From an uncultured beta proteobacterium (GTDB lineage Bacteria; Pseudomonadota; Gammaproteobacteria; Burkholderiales; Burkholderiaceae_C), in contig CAIYQF010000363.1 in the NCBI GenBank assembly GCA_903928325.1, positions 1 through 17,323 on the forward strand: a DNA stretch of 17,323 bases, given 5' to 3'. Position 1 is the first letter of the stretch; every line of letters begins with the position of its first letter. This document shows, in pieces, positions 13,663 through 17,323 of the stretch. A program made the translations under genes and the position numbers. The notes below the pieces were generated by a model. That model was not told the origin of the DNA. It did not search any database and was given only the letters and a program-made list of their open reading frames with translations.

Positions 13663-15684
13663 TTAAATCAGCTCTCGCTTGATCTTCTTGTCCCAAGTGC
13701 GCACCAAAATCTGTTTTTCGCCCTCGTAGGCCTCCAAGCGGCCGGTAATGTGCCAGTGGGTGGCGCTGGCGCGCATGGCGGAATAGGTCTCGGTGCGGGT
13801 GACCCAGTCGCCGCGCGCGGTTTCCATGGACCAGTGGCATTCCTGGCGGGCGGACAGCGGGTCGTGGGGCAGGATGCGGTAGCTCTCGCGGCCCCGGCCC
13901 CAGGTGGTGAGGCCGTGTTCGGTGCTGGTGCTGCGGCCAAAGTCGTCCTCGATCGTCATACGCCGCTCGCCGGTGGCTTGGTTGATGGTCACTTCGCGCT
14001 TGTTCCAGGGCTTGTCTATCGTCACCAGTTTCACTGGCGGCGCGCCTTCTGCGGGGGCAAAAGTGGGTGCCTTTTCGCCGCGAACCTTCAATCGTGTGGG
14101 GATGTCGATGTAGCTGGCGCCCGTGTGCACCGTCAGGTTCACCGGCTGGGGAGCGGGCCAGATCAGCGGCCAGTAGCTGGTGGACAGCGACACGCGCAAC
14201 TGGTGGCCCTTGGGCACGTGGTAGGCCACGTCGTCGAGCTGTATTTGCACGGTGTAGCGCTTGCCCGGCTCTAGCGCCTGGGGGTGTTCGTGGCTGCTGC
14301 TGCCGTGCAAGTGCGTCAGATTGGCTACCGCATAGGTAAGGCGTGACACCGCGCCGCTGGGCCACACGCTGTTCAGGCGCACAGCCACGTGGGCCACGGG
14401 CTGGTCCACGCTGAACTGCAGCGTGAGCACCGGCGCGCCGACCAGGTCACAGCCTTTGGCCAGCACCTCAGCGTCAAAAGTGAGCGAGCCCGCGTCGTCC
14501 TGGCGCTGGTCGCCGGGAAACTCAGGGCCCATCCAGATGATGCAGTACTCGCCGCTGTCGGCGCCCGTGTGCTGGGGCGACTGGATGGTTTTTTTGCCTT
14601 TGCGCGCGGCCTGCGGCGCCAAACCTGTGCCGTTCAAATACAGGCGCTGGGTTTGGCTGCGGTCGCCGGGCCACACCTGGTCGCTTACCCAGCGGCCAGG
14701 GACGTGGCTGATGCTTGCGCCCGGGGGCTGCAAGTCCATGACGTAGGTGCGAAACGCCGGGTCGGCTTCCACACCGGTGGGCAGGTCTTTGAGCCAGCGG
14801 TCCCACCAGCGCAGCGCTTCTTGCAAAAAGCCGATACGCGGCTCGGGCACCGCAAAGTGCGGGTATTTGTGCGCCCAGGGGCCAATAATGCCTTTGACCG
14901 GTGCCTGCACGCTGCCCACCAGGCGCGGTACGGCGTTGGTGTAGGCGTCGTTCCAGCCGCCCACGGCCAGCACCGCCGCCTTGATCGCGCCAATGTCCTC
15001 GCACACTGAGCCGCGTTTCCAGTACGCGTCGCGGTGCGGGTGTTGCAGCCAGTCGATGGCCAGCAGGGGCTCGGCCTCCAGGCGCTCCAGCCACATGGCG
15101 CGCCATTTATCGCCCACCAAGGCCGGGTCTGGCGGGCGGGACGAGTAGCCCAACATGGTGGCCGACCAGCCCAGGTTTTCGCCCAGCAGGCAGCCGCCTT
15201 TGAAGTGGATGTCGTCGCTATAGCGGTCGTCGGTGGAACACAGGGTGATGACGGCGTCCAGGCCTTTGGGCTGGCGCGCCGCCACCTGCAGGCCGTTAAA
15301 TCCGCCCCAAGAGATGCCCATCATGCCCACGCGTCCCGTGCTCCAGGGCTGGGCGACCAGCCAGGCGATTACGTCTTCGGCGTCTTGCAGCTCTTGTTCG
15401 CTGTATTCGTCAAGCATCAGGCCGTCAGAGTCGCCGTTGCCGCGCATATCTACCCGCACGCAGGCGTAGCCGTGGCCGGCCAAATAGGGGTGGGTGAGGG
15501 CGTCGCGCACTACCGTGCCGTCACGCTTGCGGTAGGGCAGGTATTCCAGAACCACCGGCACCGGGTGTTTGGCGGCGTCGCTGGGCATCCAGACGCGGGC
15601 GGCACGCTGGGTGCCGTCGGGCAGGGGGATGAAGAGATTGGGGGTTTCTTTGACTTTGCGGGGGAAGGATTTCACAGTTTTCAT
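13663..15684 (-). CDS. CocE/NonD-family serine hydrolase (X-Pro dipeptidyl-peptidase S15 type)
   Basis: This is a 673-residue alpha/beta hydrolase of the family that includes cocaine esterase, glutaryl acylases and X-Pro dipeptidyl-peptidases. The catalytic domain contains PVVLEYLPYRKRDGT, the oxyanion-region VDMRGNGDSDG, nucleophile Ser125 in MGISWGGF, a likely catalytic Asp in VGGWNDAYTNAV and His in GPWAHKYPHFAVP. A C-terminal jelly-roll domain follows from about residue 370, including QLRVSLSTSYWPLIWPAPQP. The ATG at 15684 (MKTVKSFPRK) has a GAGG ribosome binding site; the longer frame to 15837 is not needed. No signal peptide is seen, so it is probably cytosolic. The substrate cannot be told from sequence. 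It is divergent from the HupE-like gene. Confidence 0.9.
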   Translation of the reverse strand: MKTVKSFPRKVKETPNLFIPLPDGTQRAARVWMPSDAAKHPVPVVLEYLPYRKRDGTVVRDALTHPYLAGHGYACVRVDMRGNGDSDGLMLDEYSEQELQDAEDVIAWLVAQPWSTGRVGMMGISWGGFNGLQVAARQPKGLDAVITLCSTDDRYSDDIHFKGGCLLGENLGWSATMLGYSSRPPDPALVGDKWRAMWLERLEAEPLLAIDWLQHPHRDAYWKRGSVCEDIGAIKAAVLAVGGWNDAYTNAVPRLVGSVQAPVKGIIGPWAHKYPHFAVPEPRIGFLQEALRWWDRWLKDLPTGVEADPAFRTYVMDLQPPGASISHVPGRWVSDQVWPGDRSQTQRLYLNGTGLAPQAARKGKKTIQSPQHTGADSGEYCIIWMGPEFPGDQRQDDAGSLTFDAEVLAKGCDLVGAPVLTLQFSVDQPVAHVAVRLNSVWPSGAVSRLTYAVANLTHLHGSSSHEHPQALEPGKRYTVQIQLDDVAYHVPKGHQLRVSLSTSYWPLIWPAPQPVNLTVHTGASYIDIPTRLKVRGEKAPTFAPAEGAPPVKLVTIDKPWNKREVTINQATGERRMTIEDDFGRSTSTEHGLTTWGRGRESYRILPHDPLSARQECHWSMETARGDWVTRTETYSAMRASATHWHITGRLEAYEGEKQILVRTWDKKIKRELI

Positions 15685-15789
15685 GGGAACCTCGGGGCGG
15701 TGGTGGATAGTGTGTGCCGCACTTGCCGGGCTATTATTCAGCGTCTTTGGCGGGGATTGCCGGAGCGGGTGGCGGCATGGTAAACCCAA

Positions 15790-15805
15790 TTGCGCAAGCG
15801 CTTGC
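15790..15805. promoter_or_regulatory. Candidate LacI-type operator (perfect 12-bp palindrome)
   Basis: GCAAGCGCTTGC (15794-15805) is a perfect palindrome with the central CG and AAxCGxTT layout common to LacI/GalR-family operators. A second 8-bp palindrome, TTGCGCAA (15790-15797), overlaps its left half. It lies in the 176-bp gap between the divergent hydrolase and HupE-like genes. No LacI-type regulator gene is in the window. Confidence 0.4.
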
Positions 15806-15860
15806 ACGCGGCGGCGCCCGGTTCTTTTGTCTTGCAAACGCGCTGCGGCGCTGCTTATTT

Positions 15861-17033
15861 ATGAATACCTGCCGGATGCGCGGTTTTTGCCGCAAGCTTG
15901 TATGCACGTTGCGGTGGGCGGTGTGGGCTGCGCCTCTGGCACTCAGCGCACACGTGGTGGAAACCGGCCACGCCACCGTTAGCCTGTCGGGAAAGCAGGT
16001 TTTTGTGGCGATTTCCATCCCCGTGGCGGCTCTTGTTGGCGCTGATGACAACGCAGACGGTCAGCTCGACCGTGCAGAAATCCAGGCCCACCAAGCTGCG
16101 TTGATCGCGCAGGTGCAAGGCGGCGTGGTCCTGGAGGGTGACGGGCGCAAGGCGCTTTGGAGCCAGATGGTGCTGACCCCCGGCCAGGCGCCCGACACGC
16201 CACCGAGCGGGGCGCCGCCTGCGCCGCCGCCCCCGCAAATACTGGTTGTGGCCGCCGCCATCTGGGAGTCGGTGCCTGCGGTGGTGACGCTGGACTATGG
16301 TTTGTGGAGCCGCGCGCCCGTGGCGCCACTGGGGGCGTCTGCGCTGGCGGTGGAAACGCTTAAGGTAAACGTATCACGCACCCAAGACGGCAAAACGCTG
16401 GCCCAAGAAGTGGGCCTGTTGTCCTCCCGCCAGTCCCGGCTGGAGTTCTTTGCCCCGGTGCAGCGCCACGTTGCCAATTTTGTGCGCCACGGTTTTGAGC
16501 ACATCATGGGCGGCGCCGACCATATCGTGTTTTTGGTGGCGCTTTTGGCCAGCGGCATCAGCGTGCGGCGTTGGGCGGCCTTGCTCACCGCATTCACCGT
16601 GGCGCATGGCGTGACGTTTGGCCTGGCGTCCATGGGCTGGGTCAGCGTGTCTGCGGCCTTGGTGGAGCCTGCTATTGCCGCGTCTATTGTGCTGGTGTCT
16701 GCCTTGCACCTGCTGCGGATGCAGATGCGCTTGCAGTGGGAATTGCTGCTGGTGTTTGCCCTGGGACTGGTGCATGGCTTGGGTTTTGCGTCTGCCATGC
16801 GCGAGGAGGGCTCCAGCCTGTTGATTGCCCTGAGCCCCTACCCGGTCTGGAGCATTGTGGGCTTTAACCTGGGCATTGAGGCCGGGCAGTGTGCGGTCGC
16901 CCTGGCCTTGTATGCCATGGTGCAGGTGTTGCGCCGCCTGTTTGCTGGTCAGGGCGACGCCGTTTGGCAGCGAGTGGCCGGTGCCCTGGCGATGGCCATG
17001 GGCGCATTTTGGTTGGTGCAGCGGGTTGTTTAG
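15861..17033 (+). CDS. HupE/UreJ-family membrane protein with periplasmic domain and EF-hand loop
   Basis: This 390-residue protein has a signal peptide (basic start, then a hydrophobic stretch ending ALSA at about residue 30), a periplasmic domain and a C-terminal membrane domain of about six helices. The membrane domain begins with the family motif RHGFEHIMGGADHIVFL (about 209-225), followed by TAFTVAHGVTFGLAS and LVHGLGFASAM. HupE/UreJ proteins are proposed nickel or cobalt permeases, but no hydrogenase or urease genes are nearby. Residues 62-73 form a canonical EF-hand loop (DDNADGQLDRAE), and a proline-rich linker lies at about 112-125. The start is uncertain: ATG 15861, ATG 15876 and the longer ATG 15777 are all in frame, none with a clear ribosome binding site. 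Substrate unknown. Confidence 0.85.
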   Translation: MNTCRMRGFCRKLVCTLRWAVWAAPLALSAHVVETGHATVSLSGKQVFVAISIPVAALVGADDNADGQLDRAEIQAHQAALIAQVQGGVVLEGDGRKALWSQMVLTPGQAPDTPPSGAPPAPPPPQILVVAAAIWESVPAVVTLDYGLWSRAPVAPLGASALAVETLKVNVSRTQDGKTLAQEVGLLSSRQSRLEFFAPVQRHVANFVRHGFEHIMGGADHIVFLVALLASGISVRRWAALLTAFTVAHGVTFGLASMGWVSVSAALVEPAIAASIVLVSALHLLRMQMRLQWELLLVFALGLVHGLGFASAMREEGSSLLIALSPYPVWSIVGFNLGIEAGQCAVALALYAMVQVLRRLFAGQGDAVWQRVAGALAMAMGAFWLVQRVV

Positions 17034-17053
17034 GGCGCCCCTGGGGCGAGCGG

Positions 17054-17323
17054 TCAATGGACGAAGTTGACGCGGATGCACAGTTGGTAGCCCACACCCC
17101 ACACGGACTTGATGGCGAGCTCAGACCCTTCGGCTTGAACGGCTTTGAACTTCGACGCGAAGGCGGCGACTTCGGTTTGAGCGCCGCGGTAGAAGGCAAT
17201 CGGATCATCGGCCGGTTGGTGGGCCGTAGCGGTGGGAAAGTTCTGATCATTCCCCCGGCAGGATTGAACCCAGCCAGCGCCTCGGTCACGATCAACGGCA
17301 AGCTGGTTCCGCACACTGTCGAG
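17054..17323 (-). CDS. Unrecognised protein, C-terminal 89 residues only (5' end beyond window)
   Basis: This frame is open from the right edge to a TGA at 17054. I do not recognise the protein. The visible C-terminal part reads TEVAAFASKFKAVQAEGSELAIKS and then VWGVGYQLCIRVNFVH, with strongly G/C-ending codons in its last 60 or so, which is why I prefer it to the opposing + strand frame. The string SVWGVGYQL resembles the C-terminal wing of OmpR/PhoB-type DNA-binding domains, but the preceding residues do not give a clear recognition helix, so this is only a hint. It is convergent with the HupE-like gene, 20 nt apart. Confidence 0.5.
   Translation of the reverse strand, partial: LDSVRNQLAVDRDRGAGWVQSCRGNDQNFPTATAHQPADDPIAFYRGAQTEVAAFASKFKAVQAEGSELAIKSVWGVGYQLCIRVNFVH

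Noticed and set aside
13481..14365. 294-codon - strand open frame overlapping the RIO kinase and hydrolase ends
   Set aside because: Low-complexity Arg/Pro/Ala peptide out of frame with the hydrolase; the two flanking genes explain the DNA.
15034..15783. 249-codon open frame on the + strand opposite the CocE/NonD hydrolase
   Set aside because: The - strand frame has a complete hydrolase with catalytic triad; this is its complement.
15714..15860. Longer N-terminus for the HupE-like protein (starts at 15714 or 15777)
   Set aside because: It would put about 28-49 extra residues before a normal signal peptide and place the palindrome in coding sequence; the shorter starts give a typical exported protein.
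17036..17051. CGCCCC-T-GGGGCG inverted repeat after the HupE-like gene as a terminator
   Set aside because: Almost no loop and no T-run follows; probably a chance GC palindrome.
17057..17323. + strand frame starting ATG 17057 and open to the right edge
   Set aside because: Codon third positions are mixed compared with the opposite strand, and no family is recognised. Not fully excluded, so the alternative is noted with the - strand gene.
1..17323. Mobile elements, CRISPR arrays, toxin-antitoxin or phage-defence genes
   Set aside because: No transposase, integrase, direct-repeat array, or defence-type domain is visible; gene order is that of a housekeeping chromosome segment.

Overview
The window is a GC-rich stretch of chromosome from a betaproteobacterium. 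The gene order (his genes - hinT - tatABC, then a trypsin-like protease, a Nif3-like protein, pdxA, petABC and sspAB) and the protein sequences best fit Burkholderiales, probably Comamonadaceae close to Rhodoferax or Polaromonas. That placement is inferred from remembered family sequences, not from a search. Nothing in the window looks like an insertion sequence, prophage, CRISPR array or rRNA operon. The content is mostly housekeeping, densely packed and largely on the + strand.

Region 1 (1-5140) is one long co-directional block. It holds the tail of the histidine operon (hisA, cut by the left edge, then hisF, hisI, hisE) with a hexose-6-phosphate mutarotase-like gene inserted between hisA and hisF. 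The HIT-family gene hinT and the twin-arginine translocase genes tatA, tatB and tatC follow. Region 2 (5170-7300) has a DegS/AlgW-like periplasmic protease on the - strand. It is divergent from a Nif3-like metal protein across a 226-bp intergenic region that carries three copies of an 8-bp palindrome. Region 3 (7339-11310) is pdxA and then the cytochrome bc1 operon petABC. The Rieske subunit is a classic Tat substrate, so the tat genes upstream and the Rieske gene here are functionally linked.

Region 4 (11311-12731) is sspA-sspB (RNA polymerase-associated SspA and the ClpXP adaptor SspB), followed by tRNA-Thr(UGU) and a strong intrinsic terminator. The petC-sspA gap holds an intrinsic terminator with only 12 nt between its hairpin and the sspA ribosome binding site. 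The same gap holds competing pairings arranged like an attenuator, which is the most interesting regulatory signal I found. Region 5 (12758-17323) is accessory in character: a RIO-type protein kinase, a large CocE/NonD-type serine hydrolase on the - strand, a divergent HupE/UreJ-type membrane protein with an EF-hand loop, and the 3' end of an unrecognised - strand gene cut by the right edge. The hydrolase/HupE divergent region has a perfect 12-bp palindrome of LacI-family operator type.

I see no clearly novel multi-gene system. The points most worth checking are the sspA leader, the repeated palindrome upstream of the protease and nif3 genes, the candidate operator at 15790-15805, the mismatch in the tRNA T-stem, and the lineage-type changes in the bc1 subunits.
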